The notes under the pieces: generated by a model
Told to the model about the DNA's origin: nothing
The model's database searches: none
Seen by the model: only the letters and a program-made list of their open reading frames with translations
Position numbers and translations under genes: made by a program
NCBI GenBank assembly: GCA_023374045.1
Contig: CM041777.1
Span: forward strand, 87,414,300 to 87,478,299
Source of the DNA: Limonium bicolor
Lineage: Eukaryota > Streptophyta > Magnoliopsida > Caryophyllales > Plumbaginaceae
Reading direction: 5' to 3'
Length of the DNA: 64,000 nt
Shown here: in pieces, positions 23,601-33,530 of the stretch
How positions within the stretch are numbered: the stretch's first letter is position 1
Layout: the number at the start of each line of letters is the position of its first letter

Positions 23601-23940
23601 CTCCGGAAGCGCTTGGGAGTTCTGACTCGTTAGTAGCATCGAATGTCTGCTCGGTTCTTGAGTTACACCGATTGTGACTGTAGGAAGCTGAAGCATTATC
23701 TTCAACAGGTTCTCCATGAAAAGTCCATTTCGTATAATGTGGCATGAAACCACGGGTCTTCAGATGGAATTGTACGACGTTGATGCTTTCATATTGTCTC
23801 ACCACACCACAATCAACACAAGGACATGGAATTTTCTCCGCCTTTGTCCTGTCCTTGTGTTGCACTGCAGCTTTGCAAAACTCTTTTAGCATCTTGTCAA
23901 AATGTTCCCCTCTATCACCATACATCCAGTCACGCTCCAT
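20667..23940 (-). pseudogene. CACTA TNP2-type transposase, broken frames
   Basis: Successive minus-strand segments give the plant TNP2 order. First comes a transposase-associated N-terminus (from 23940, MERDWMYGDRG... with CPCVDCG). Then comes the Transposase_21 core with CPKCSLSRYK, DAMNPYG, GTFACPICEEDT and HCLDIMHIVKNVGE. A DUF4218-type segment follows (YPFERYMGILKSRMKNRYRP, ~21790-21410), then a DUF4216-type segment (ITSFEGYDISGYTYYARQ, DIDSFLLFRCKWVDN, ~21402-20667). The segments 24027-23041, 23249-22425, 22590-21835, 21790-21410, 21402-21031 and 21080-20667 lie in different frames. Some shifts may be introns, but the density suggests decay. The C-terminal end runs into the gap. The enzyme would cut and join CACTA ends in the nucleus. 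Confidence 0.85.
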
Positions 23941-24027
23941 ACTATATGTGCAACAGATCCAAGTGTGAGTTATAGCCTTTGTGAAACTAAAATGTTTATA
24001 GAATATGGTCTGTATTAAGTTGCACAT

Positions 24028-25782
24028 GTTTATTTCTTAATGGAGCATGACTGGGATGATTCTCAAGTAGTCTAGCCTAACTCTAAGGTTGCAAACAAAA
24101 AAAAACTAGCATTTTAAATTTAACAAATTGTCGCACTTCTAAAACAGAAACCGGTGTTTAAAACAATATTAAGAATACTTTTTCTACAAAAAATTCGGCA
24201 TGACCTTTGCATAATTGTACACATCCCGTGCTTATTATTCAGCACTCACCAAAGTCATCACAACCACAAACATTCCAACAATGGCAGCAACCAACAATTA
24301 AAATAAATCAATTCTTTACTAGCTAACTGAAAACCAATTGCAAATTCAGATCATCAAACCAACATTTTCAATTCTCCACTGTATAAGTTCAAACCGGTTT
24401 AGAGATTAAAACAGAATCCAGAGTTAAAATACGTACTTATTTTTTAAGGATTTATGGAGAGGGGAGACTGGTGCCTGAGAGGTAGGCTTCTGTGCGAGAG
24501 ATGCAGCAATACCACTTCTGATATGTCTCTGCAAGGGAGCAAAAAAAAATAAATTACAAAAGAAATGCATCAACAAATATGGAATGAAGCTAAATTATGT
24601 ACTAGCACTTATATTTAAATACATAATTGCATTTATTAAACAAAAAATAAGGTTTAGTTACTTACTTGTGCACAGAGGAGGAAAGTGCAACAGTAATGGA
24701 ATAAGGCGGGAAACAAGAGAGGTGATTCACGGACTTGAATGTAGTCAGACCTGATAAAAAAAATTAGATATTGTTAGACATATACACATACATCAAACAA
24801 TATTAATTACGAAGAGATTTTGAAAAAAAAATCGGCATGACTATTGCATAATTTTACCTATCCCATGCTTATTATTAAGCATTCACCAACCATTCATCAA
24901 CACAAATTTCCATCACAAATCAAACTAATACCAAATTTATCCATCAAACCAAATTTTAATAATTTGTGGAAATCAAATACAAAGTAAAAAAAGACACAAC
25001 CATGCTTATTATTAAGCATTCACCAACCATTCAACAACACAAATTTCTATCATAAACCAAACTAATATATACCAAATTTATTCATCAAACCAAATTCCAA
25101 TAATTTGTGGAAATCAAATACAAAGTACAAAGAGAAAAATGATAAGTTAGATTATATTACCGGTTCGTAAATGAATTGTTCTCCGCTCCGCTTTCAATCT
25201 ACCATGAAATGGTTAAGAAGCTTCTTAAGTATTTATCTGTAGAGACACAAATACATATAGACACAAGAGAAACTCAGTGGTTGTGTTTGTTCCTTATATG
25301 CAGTTAGGTTGCAAATTTACAGTGAGTGAAGAGATTGAAGAGAATGAAGAGTTAAGTTAAAAAAAATTTACCGGTTCCTAAATGAATTGTTTTCAGCCCC
25401 TCTTCTCAATCGGGCGTGCGAGACGCGTGTAGCAGTACCAATCTCTACAGAGGCAACGCAGACGCAAAATAAATATGAATTGAGGGCGCAAAACTATATT
25501 GCTTACAATGTTTATAATTAGCTTATAATTATAAGCACAAATAATGCTCAAACATTGTTTCACCCCATATATAAGCATAATAAATCTAGCCCAAATAAGC
25601 TAACCTAACTATACTTAAAAGAAGGGCCAAAAACAGCAAAAAAATTCACTCGGACATTTTGTCAAACACCTTGTGTGCATACATAAATTTATTAGTTTAA
25701 CAACCAAATCTTGCAAAGATTTCACACACACAATAACAATGTGACAACAATCTATCAATTTTAACAACACATTAACAACTAT
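24028..25782 (-). other. CACTA leader/intron region upstream of the transposase
   Basis: AT-rich with no recognised coding domain. It contains a tandem duplication (24864-25128), a diverged earlier copy near 24195, and a GGTTGCAAATTTAC...GAAGAGATTGAAGAG segment at 25308 that resembles the array at 79 and 4502. ACATTTTGTCAAACACC near 25655 resembles sequence near 5640-5690. Confidence 0.55.
24864..25128. repeat. Tandem duplication, period ~137 bp
   Basis: CATGCTTATTATTAAGCATT begins at 24864 and again at 25001. Both copies continue with CACCAACCATTCA and end with AATTTGTGGAAATCAAATAC. Confidence 0.85.
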
Positions 25783-25829
25783 TTAAACAAAACTGAAATG
25801 AAAAAGTTGCGGTTTATACTCACCGATGG

Positions 25830-26010
25830 CGCGTTTGGTACTGGGCGTGAGGAGGGCGGCAACGACCACCGACGCGACAACCACCGACGGCGCGACGTCC
25901 GTCGAAGGCGGGAGGAGGAGGAGGGCGGGCGACGGCAGTGTGGTAGTGGTGGCGTCGAGGTTTCGCAAATCGCCGAGGAGGAACACAGAGAGAAGAGGGG
26001 TTAATTAGGT
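25830..26010 (-). promoter_or_regulatory. GC-rich stretch near the CACTA 5' end (DCR-like)
   Basis: This is a sharp GC-rich island in AT-rich surroundings, with repeated GACGCGACAACC/CGACGGCG-like sequence. In maize Spm a GC-rich downstream control region occupies the untranslated first exon behind the subterminal repeats. The same order is seen here: TIR, palindromes, GC island, transposase. Both strands have open frames here (for example 25986-25783 minus), which I attribute to low stop density rather than a gene. Confidence 0.5.
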
Positions 26011-26062
26011 TAATGAAATCGCGCGTAATAGCGTCGGGGCGGGCTGGGGGGCTAATTAAAAC

Positions 26063-26384
26063 GACCTATTTCGGCGGTTCTTTGTTAGGAACCGCCGAAA
26101 TAGACCCCCTGTAATAATAAAAAAATAAAAAGACCTATTTCAGCGGTTCCTAACAAAGAACCGCCGAAATAGAAGATTAAATTAAAAGAAAAAATGAAAA
26201 ACCTATTTCGGCGGTTTCGTGTAAGGAACCGCCGAAATAGGTCTCTTTTATTTTTTTTATTATTACATAGGGCCTATTTCGGCGGTTCTTATCTAGGAAC
26301 CGCCGAAATAGGTGCCTTCTTTTCAGACCGCATACATCTCGGGCCCCTATTTCGGCGGTTTTATCTACAACCGCCGAGATAGGG
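26063..26384. repeat. Five CACTA subterminal palindromes at ~70-bp spacing
   Basis: CCTATTTCRGCGGTT begins at 26066, 26135, 26202, 26273 and 26346. Each is followed after a short loop by AACCGCCGAAATAG or, in the last unit, AACCGCCGAGATAG. Each unit is an inverted repeat of about 40 bases. Spacings are 69, 67, 71 and 73. The terminal repeat itself contains one further half, GCGCCGAAATAGACG. Repeated subterminal motifs are transposase-binding sites in En/Spm; that role is inferred here. Confidence 0.85.
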
Positions 26385-26395
26385 GCGCCGAAATA

Positions 26396-26411
26396 GACGT
26401 TTTTTATAGTG
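26396..26411 (-). repeat. CACTA terminal inverted repeat (5' end of element)
   Basis: The minus strand reads CACTATAAAAAACGTC, with the canonical CACTA tip. The next three bases outside are AGA. Confidence 0.85.
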
Positions 26412-26541
26412 AGATCAAAGAAACTAAATCAATGGAATTTATCAACATGTGTTTTAAGATAGATTACGTTGCAACTTAGTAAAAGTTTTGAGCTTAATAT
26501 TATTATTGAGCCAGCACTTGTATGAACTATTGGGTTCTGGC

Positions 26542-26704
26542 CAGTAGCGGACCTAGAACTTTTGTTTAAGGGGGGCAAAAAAAATTTGACACTATTGTTA
26601 TTTAAAACATTATTTTATTTTGTATTTTTCAAAAAATTATAAGAGTATTTTACAAATTTTCAAAAATTTCGGGGGGATCAGGCCCCCCCCTACGTCTGCC
26701 CCTG
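26542..26704. mobile_element. Short hAT-type MITE, 163 bp
   Basis: The left end CAGTAGCGGACCTAG and the right end on the other strand CAGGGGCAGACGTAG are imperfect inverted repeats. The flanks GTTCTGGC (26534-26541) and GTTCTGAC (26705-26712) match at 7 of 8 bases, the duplication length of hAT elements. The interior GGGGGGCAAAA...GGGGGGATCAGGCCCCCC is typical of the widespread plant CAGTGGCGGA-type MITEs. Confidence 0.75.
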
Positions 26705-26712
26705 GTTCTGAC

Positions 26713-28857
26713 TCAATTGATTTGGATTAATATAGATCATGATTTGGCTATCAATTAATCATTTATTTATGTTATTTAGCTTTGAGTTCATGAATCAACA
26801 TAAGATGGATAAGGATAAAAGAGGCAGTGACACATCCCCGAAATACATCTTGTATAGCTCGTTATCTTCATTTTAAAGTTATATTTTGTTTTAACTTTAT
26901 AAACAAAAAAACTTAAAAACCTCAAATTTACATCACTTGCTTTTTGTATATTTATGTACATGACTAACTAGTTATAAAACTCAATTTTAATCGTTATAAC
27001 AGCTCGGCGGGGTTTGATCAGCACAACAAGTTTAGGCATATTTATATATCAAACCAAAACTCAATTTTGGAATACATTGTCCTCGTTCGCCTCGAAAAAT
27101 AGAACTGGTCAGTTATACCATCACACGCACACACTATCCAAACTTTATTAATGCACAAATCACTATTCTGCCCCCTCACTCATAAAGGGACGACTTCATA
27201 AGTTAGCCTTACTCGCTTGTGTAGTTAATATATAGTTCCAAGTTGAACCGTAAGCCAATCCAATCAGAGCACTACACAGTGGGACGGATGCATGGTCGAC
27301 TAAGGAAAAATTTATTCCACAACTTCCATCATTCACACTTCAGTATTGCCTCATGAATCTCGATGTGACAATCTCATTCTCTTCTAAATGTTTCACTACT
27401 CGGGAAGATGCCGGCAGACTCGCTTCCAGATTTCTCTTGCTATAGCAGTCCGGCCGGCAAGTGATTTCTAGTCTATAGTCACAGTGAAGCAGTGAGTTTT
27501 AGTTAGAAATTACGGTTAGAATATATGCATATATACGAGGAGTAACTAGCTAGATGATAGTATCAAGTTAATGATGAGTGGATCCTATAATATGATTAGG
27601 CATGCAATGCAATAATGGAGGATCCCATGTTCAAGATGAAAGCTATATAGGCCGCCAACTCATGCTCCATCGTTCATCAGCCATATTGCAACAAATTGAA
27701 AATTAGAGGAGCGAGCCATCAACTAGGTCATGTTACCGTTACACACTTATATATATATATATATTATTTTCACGTTGGCTTTTGGTCATCTGATATATAG
27801 TGATTATCATTTGAGTGGAAGGTGGAACAAGCTGGCGAGAGCTGTACGTACACCATATATATCAAAGATGGAGAGAGCATATCCTAGTAAGCCAATATGC
27901 GCGCTAGCTATTATTGTATGTTAATTATAAAATAAAGCAAGCGACATTATTGCAGTTGTTGTGTGGTGGTCAAAAATATCTGTTGAGATGATTTCAACCT
28001 TTGTGAATCATTTGGATAGTTGGATTTTCATATATAAACCGAGGTATGGTATGGTAGGGTTTCAACAAAAACCAAAGTCAAAGTAGTTGTTATGTAACGG
28101 GTCTGCATATTCTTATCATTGGGAGACAGTACTCCTATGTCTAGGTGGACCAATCAATCCCTAACTATAAGCTATATATATATATCCTATTATAGAAAAA
28201 ACAACTTTTAGATTTAATGATATATGTATATAATGAAGAGCAGAGGTAGAATAACTTCACTTGTTTGTATTTGAGCAAGCGTATAGTAAGTAAATTAACT
28301 TGGATCGGTCATATTACAATATGGGCCCCGGCCCAAAGAGACGATGCTCCTGCTTTTGATCAACTTCCATTTATTGTTCGTGAAAGATCCAACCTTAGGG
28401 AATACTCTATATAGTAACAAAATGCGTGCGGTCTTGCGAGCATAGGGGTCTGTCTAGGGATAAGAATCGGTTAATTAATGTCGACTATAAATAACAGCAT
28501 CAAGGGACGACGTCGTATTGATGTAGCGTCAGATCTGCAGCTCGACTTAATTAGATCGAACATGTGAATTATGCATAATTAATCCGATTATCTCGGGATA
28601 GAGTGCATGTCAGACTCTCGTATGATTAATCTTGTTGTTATAATGACCATATACGTTATACTTATACTCCACTAGTACTATTGTATATGCTCATAATTCG
28701 GCATTATTTCAGCACATGGAGGATGATATATAGTTATGATATACTATACCAGATCTGTGCGCACAGAGAGATAGTAAGAACCGATCTCTAGCTGCCAGTT
28801 TTGATAGTCTCTAATTAATGGCATTAATTATTAACTGATAGTCCCGCACTCTTAACT
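26713..28857. other. Intergenic stretch without recognisable genes
   Basis: There is no convincing ORF, RNA gene or paired terminal repeats in this 2.1 kb. A short (TA)n run lies at about 27749-27764 and several ATATAT patches elsewhere. It is the least TE-like stretch of the window and could hold undetected regulatory sequence. Confidence 0.45.
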
Positions 28858-29438
28858 TGTAGGATCTTACAACGGTTGTTCTTAGTGAGGTTGTTACCCA
28901 CGAGGAACTAGGTGCTGAGTAACAGTCTGACGACGAACTCAATATTCAGAGAACATCAACAGAGGGAAGGATATTAGATACACGTGAATCCTCACTATAT
29001 TAGCTCGTATCAAAACAGGATACACCCTCACGTACTAGGAGAACAGACTCTCCAAGCACAAACACGTAAAACACTAGATCTCTAGCTCTCTAGTGATTCT
29101 ACCAACGTATTATTAAAAACACCTCCTTTCCAGATTTTCTCTCAACAAAACGTCCATCCCTTCTCTTAACGTCTCCTATATATAGTTATCGATTTACATA
29201 AAACAATATCTTTAAAGATATAATTTCTTTAAAGATAAAATCCTAGTAACCGACTTAGATATTAAACAGAAAAGATATTCTCTAGATTATCTACTAAAGA
29301 TAAAATCTGTGCAGAATATATTTAGGGACGGTTAGACACTGCGAGATCTTCTCTTGACGGCACCTCCCTTGGTCAGGTCAAGACTCAGATCTCTGTGTCT
29401 GTTACTGAGTTTGGTCAATCAAAACTTTTGCATTAACA
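28858..29438 (-). repeat. 3' LTR of the Gag-only Copia element
   Basis: 581 bases; plus-strand ends TGTAGGATC and GCATTAACA; adjoined on the inside by the polypurine tract AAAAAGGGGGAAAT (minus strand). Confidence 0.92.
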
Positions 29439-29718
29439 ATTTCCCCCTTTTTGATTGGGCAAACTCTGAGTCTTGAACTGATGCATGTTCCCCCTTATTC
29501 GCTGCTTCACTGCTTTCTGTATTCACCCATTGTCATCACTCAAAAACTTGTGTCTGGAACTGAGAACGTTCCCCCTGAATTATTGCATCTTTGTTCATCG
29601 CCAGATAGATTTAGACACACACATATGTGTTCAAGACATCTTTCCCCCTTTTGCCGAATCAAAAAGAAACTAAGGTATGAACCTCATAAGTAGGGGGTAA
29701 TGGTGTGTCACAGACTGA
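29439..29718 (-). promoter_or_regulatory. 3' untranslated region with several polypurine tracts
   Basis: On the minus strand AAAGGGGGAAA (~29642), CAGGGGGAAC (~29568), AAGGGGGAAC (~29488) and AAAAAGGGGGAAAT (~29441) occur within 220 bases. The last one abuts the LTR and is the likely plus-strand primer; the others may be auxiliary. Confidence 0.6.
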
Positions 29719-31683
29719 TCACTGAGAACAAGATGAAGAATCTGAAGGAGATAGAATGCCTTCTTGACGAAACTGATAGGACTGAGTAGACTTTGGTACC
29801 CAAATTTGTTTAGGCTCAACTGTAGGCACACACTTAGACTGAATTATAGGAACCCATCTTTTAGTGTGGAATCTGTTGGTTCTATATAAGCTTTGTCTTG
29901 ATGATTCTTCACGCAATTGTTTTCTCAACAGTTTGGGACACCATCTTATCTTGTGTCCTAGTTGATGACAATACCAGCACGAGTTCAGTCTAGACTTAGA
30001 ATGACCAGGTTGAGTCTTCAACTCTCTCGTCTTAGATTGAGTGGGTTTCTCTAGTTCAAATCCCAAACCGCACTTACTGGAGTTTTTATTGAACAACATC
30101 TGATTCAGATTTGCCTTTCCAGTATACCAAGTGGGATTAGTCTGTGTCTGAAGCTCTAACTTCCGATTTGCATCAGCTAACATGCCCGAGAGAGTTTCAC
30201 ATTCCCTTTTTAGTGATTTGGTACGATCTAAAAGGGAATTCACTTCTTCTTGTGCCCAACATGGAAGAGTGAGAACTCTAGTCTCCAAAGGACTAACAAA
30301 GTTGATCCTTGGCTTATCCAGACTCTCTTTGACACAGTTTTTGTTTTCAGTCGAAGACTTACTCAAATCTTCCACTTTAGCTTTGAGTTCTCTGATCTCA
30401 GTAACATACTCATCTACGTCAAAATCCTCATCTGAGCTAGTAGGACTTTCAAGACTCTTTATCTTGTCTTCCATCCTAACTATCTTATCCTCATACTCAA
30501 GTTTTTGCGATTTCAGTTTCATCAATGCTTCAGACAAAAGATCAAATAACTGTGTCTTTGACATAGAATCAAAAGACTCTTTCACATGAGTTAAACATAC
30601 CTCATCTTCTGGGAGAGTCTTGTTTAACTTTTCTTCCGCCATAAAACAGAATTCCGTGTCCAAACTCATCTCATCTTCTTGGACAATTGCTGTCATACAC
30701 ACTTGATCTTCATTCTCAGGTTCTGAGTCTGTACCTGAACCATCTCCTCCCCAAGCCGCAGCAGCTGTTGTTGAAAATTTCTTGACCTTCTCCTGAAAAT
30801 TATCCCTTTGTGGCAAAGGACAATTTTTGACCTCATGTCCAGGTTTGTTGCACCTGAAACAGATTATTGGACCCTTCTTTGATTTGTTACGATTAAACTT
30901 AGAATTCTGACTTCGCCGTCCTCCAAAAATCCTTCGAATACCATCAGCTATCTTGATAATTTCTTCCTCTTCACTCAAATCCTCTTCATCCGTACCAGCA
31001 TTACTCTTCCAAGCTTTCAAGGCCAGATCTTTGCATGTTGTTGGCGAAGAGATTGCTCCCTTCATCTTACCTTCATAGACCATCAGCTCAGAGCCTAACT
31101 CCTCGAGGGACATTTTTGACAAATCTTGTGTAGTTTCGAGCAGGGTGGTATAACTTAGCCACGCTTTTTCTAGACTGTCAAGGCATCTCTCGTTAATAAC
31201 CTCGTTTGAGAGTGTTACCCCAACAGCTTTAAGATCTCCCAGAATTTTCTCAAACCTTACCAAGGTCTGAGTTATAGACTCACCCTCTTGCATTCTGAAA
31301 TTGTCAAATTGCTTTCTAAATTGTTTACCTTTAGCCTTTCTGATGGAATCAGTTCCTTCATAAGCTGTTTTGAGGAAGCTCCAGACTTCTTTAGCGGTGC
31401 GAATTCCAAGTACCTTTTGTTGATCACCCTCGGACAAAGATGAGACAATTACTCGCAAAGCTTGCTTATTTTTGCTCAGTAATTTCTTATCAGTGTCATT
31501 CCAATCCTTTTTAGGTTTTGATTTCGAAACACCCGCTTCAATCACCTGTGGAACCAAGTCTCCTTCAGTAACAATTGTCCACAAATCATAGTCGATTGAC
31601 ATGAGCTGATCACCCATCTGTTCACTCCAGCAAGCATAGTTGAATTTTGTGAGATTTGGCGCTTTGACATTGTAGAAATTCAT
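29719..31683 (-). CDS. Copia Gag polyprotein, 654 aa, intact
   Basis: Gag packages the element RNA into cytoplasmic virus-like particles. It starts MNFYNVKAPNLTKFNYACW, the usual N-terminus of plant Copia Gag. Residues ~70-205 form the UBN2-type capsid region (LLSKNKQALRVIVSSLS, FDNFRMQEGESITQTLVRF). A CCHC knuckle, C275-x2-C278-x4-H283-x4-C288, is followed by an acidic, coiled-coil-like part (~380-515). A second knuckle runs C569-x2-C572-x4-H577-x4-C582. The C-terminus has PKQIWVPKST, a string that in full elements leads into protease; here it meets a stop about 25 residues later. The pol region is therefore deleted rather than never present. The ATG at 31683 lies ~60 bases downstream of the LTR. 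The frame is open throughout, suggesting it could still be translated. Confidence 0.92.
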   Translation of the reverse strand: MNFYNVKAPNLTKFNYACWSEQMGDQLMSIDYDLWTIVTEGDLVPQVIEAGVSKSKPKKDWNDTDKKLLSKNKQALRVIVSSLSEGDQQKVLGIRTAKEVWSFLKTAYEGTDSIRKAKGKQFRKQFDNFRMQEGESITQTLVRFEKILGDLKAVGVTLSNEVINERCLDSLEKAWLSYTTLLETTQDLSKMSLEELGSELMVYEGKMKGAISSPTTCKDLALKAWKSNAGTDEEDLSEEEEIIKIADGIRRIFGGRRSQNSKFNRNKSKKGPIICFRCNKPGHEVKNCPLPQRDNFQEKVKKFSTTAAAAWGGDGSGTDSEPENEDQVCMTAIVQEDEMSLDTEFCFMAEEKLNKTLPEDEVCLTHVKESFDSMSKTQLFDLLSEALMKLKSQKLEYEDKIVRMEDKIKSLESPTSSDEDFDVDEYVTEIRELKAKVEDLSKSSTENKNCVKESLDKPRINFVSPLETRVLTLPCWAQEEVNSLLDRTKSLKRECETLSGMLADANRKLELQTQTNPTWYTGKANLNQMLFNKNSSKCGLGFELEKPTQSKTRELKTQPGHSKSRLNSCWYCHQLGHKIRWCPKLLRKQLREESSRQSLYRTNRFHTKRWVPIIQSKCVPTVEPKQIWVPKSTQSYQFRQEGILSPSDSSSCSQ

Positions 31684-31722
31684 CTTCGATCACCCCTGAA
31701 GATTTCTCTTCGATTGCTGAAA

Positions 31723-31742
31723 GGGAACCCGCTCTGATACCA
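31723..31742 (-). other. Primer-binding site (tRNA-iMet type)
   Basis: The minus strand reads TGGTATCAGAGCGGGTTCCC, two bases inside the LTR end; the first 12 bases match the standard initiator-Met PBS of plant Copia elements. Confidence 0.9.
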
Positions 31743-31744
31743 AT

Positions 31745-32326
31745 TGTAGGATCTTACAACGGTTGTTCTTAGTGAGGTTGTTACCCACGAGGAACTAGGT
31801 GCTGAGTAACAGTCTGACGACGAACTCAATATTCAGAGAACATCAACAGAGGGAAGGATATTAGATACACGTGAATCCTCACTATATTAGCTCGTATCAA
31901 AACAGGATACACCCTCACGTACTAGGAGAACAGACTCTCCAAGCACAAACACGTAAAACACTAGATCTCTAGCTCTAGTGATTCTACCAACGTATTATTA
32001 AAAACACCTCCTTTCCAGATTTTCTCTCAACAACAACGTCCATGACCCTTCTCTTAACGTCTCCTATATATAGTTATCGATTTACATAAAACAATATCTT
32101 TAAAGATATAATTTCTTTAAAGATAAAATCCTAGTAACCGACTTAGATATTAAACAGAAAAGATATTCTCTAGATTATCTACTAAAGATAAAATCTGTGC
32201 AGAATATATTTAGGGACGGTTAGACACTGCGAGATCTTCTCTTGACGGCACCTCCCTTGGTCAGGTCAAGACTCAGATCTCTGTGTCTGTTACTGAGTTT
32301 GGTCAATCAAAACTTTTGCATTAACA
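31745..32326 (-). repeat. 5' LTR of the Gag-only Copia element
   Basis: 582 bases. It contains TATATATAG around 32066-32076, which on the minus strand gives CTATATATAGG, a good TATA-box candidate for the element transcript. Confidence 0.92.
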
Positions 32327-32331
32327 TAACT

Positions 32332-33258
32332 GATTATAATAAGACCATGCAAGTGTCAAAGTCAAACCTTGCGTCCGAACCCAATGGATGAATTTTGCTT
32401 TTATACTCTTCCTTGCGGCCCATGCCCTCCGGTTCTCCAAGATACCAGAGTTGTGTCAGTATTCATCCTAATCCTCTATTTGATCTTATCTCCACTTTTT
32501 ACCTCCCCAGAAGATTCAACTTGACTATATTACTGGCTCCTATAGCTGCGGTTTAGGTGTGCGGTGGTGAGAAATGATGATTGATTCATGATCTAATTAA
32601 TAAGGTAACCATGATAATCACTACCATTCTGTCACTTGTTATCTTGTTTAATTTAAAACTGTCAGTTATCAATGATACTACCTGTGATCCTATCGTGTCA
32701 GAACGATATATGCTGCTAACCCTTTACTTAATTTAGCACCATCATCATTAGTCAATTCATTGTCTGAAGATGTCTATCTAACAGTACAATATTGATTACA
32801 CTACAGTGAGATTTTTGACGTATGTTAGGTGTGGCTTGGTAATCATGATCCTTGTCTCGCCAATCCCAATCCTTCTTTTATGAACCTTCTAGTAATTTTC
32901 TACATTTTATAAAAATTGCTTATATTTCAGTCCAATTAAACGTTATACTACTAGGATGTAAATAAAGTAACAATGACAATTTCATTTTTTTCACCTGTGA
33001 CGGGAGTGTTGGTTATTGAATCTGTAGCTTGTCCTATTTATATTCTCTCCTATCCAAATATTGTCGTTTTAGATATGAATTTGGACAGATTTATGTTATT
33101 TTGTATATTTTCTTTGACGGTACCACTTTTCAAGTTCAAATTATGTCTACTCACCCAACAAACCCGGGATGGTACCCATGTGAGATTGGTTTGGGCATGT
33201 ATTCAAGAATTTTTCAGCCATTTAATTATAATTTCCATTATAAGAATTAATCTACACA
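32332..33258. other. Intergenic stretch, nothing recognised
   Basis: The open frame 32973-33266 (plus, 97 codons) has no recognised domain and is hydrophobic and AT-driven; I do not support it as a gene. Confidence 0.45.
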
Positions 33259-33516
33259 TGTTATAAATAATACTATTAGTGGATGTACATCCAATCATCC
33301 TTTGGTCTACCTTAGACTTTTCGTCTGTGTAACTCCCGTAACCTCCCCAAAGTCTTCATTAGTAGACCTTTGATCTTTTGCTTTCCTACCACTCAAAGGT
33401 TCAGTAATGGCTAGTATTGTATACTATATAAGGATGTACAATGGAATGATAAGGAGGATGTCAATTACGTCTATCTTGTCTACTATACTCTCTTCTATCC
33501 TCTCAGTGTTATATCA
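33259..33516 (+). repeat. 5' LTR of the decayed Copia
   Basis: Contains a TATA-like TACTATATAAGG at about 33421 and a TTGTCTACTATACTCTCTTC pyrimidine-rich end. Confidence 0.88.
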
Positions 33517-33517
33517 C

Positions 33518-33530
33518 GTTATCAGCACGA
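33518..33530 (+). other. Primer-binding site candidate
   Basis: GTTATCAGCACGA directly after the LTR. This motif recurs at this position in many plant Copia elements; it resembles an internal (half-tRNA) rather than a 3'-terminal tRNA match. The tRNA assignment is uncertain. Confidence 0.6.

Larger units (their letters stand above)
20662..26411 (-). mobile_element. CACTA (En/Spm) DNA transposon, 3' end lost in the gap
   Basis: On the minus strand the terminus reads CACTATAAAAAACGTC, ending at 26411 and followed by AGA as the putative 3-bp target copy. Inside lie five palindromic subterminal repeats, a GC-rich stretch, a long leader and a TNP2-type transposase read leftward up to the gap. No matching CACTA end was found to the left of the gap: bases 19488-20133 belong to a separate MITE with its own target duplication. 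The second TIR must therefore be within the gap or deleted. No TNPA-like second gene was recognised. Confidence 0.85.
28858..32326 (-). mobile_element. Gag-only Copia retrotransposon (TR-GAG type), complete
   Basis: LTRs at 28858-29438 and 31745-32326 are almost identical, differing by a CT indel and a few bases. The minus-strand LTR starts TGTTAATG and ends GATCCTACA. TAACT flanks both sides (28853-28857 and 32327-32331), a perfect 5-bp duplication. The PBS TGGTATCAGAGC follows the right LTR, fixing the minus orientation. The interior holds one intact gag and no protease, integrase, RT or RNase H. Elements with gag alone between LTRs are known as TR-GAGs and must use enzymes from relatives. 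The good condition points to recent insertion. Confidence 0.92.

Noticed and set aside
25826..26010. GC-rich ORFs at the CACTA 5' end as a separate gene
   Set aside because: Low stop density in GC-rich DNA gives open frames on both strands; the position fits the Spm GC-rich control region better.
26063..26384. CRISPR-like array (regular repeats about 70 bp apart)
   Set aside because: The repeats are internal palindromes next to a CACTA terminus in a plant genome, with similar AT-rich text between them and no cas genes; they are transposon subterminal repeats.
30182..30589. 135-codon plus-strand ORF inside gag
   Set aside because: It is the antisense shadow of the well-supported Copia gag.
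32973..33266. 97-codon ORF as a host membrane protein
   Set aside because: AT-driven hydrophobic frame, overlapped by a second frame, no homology recognised and it ends at the Copia LTR start.
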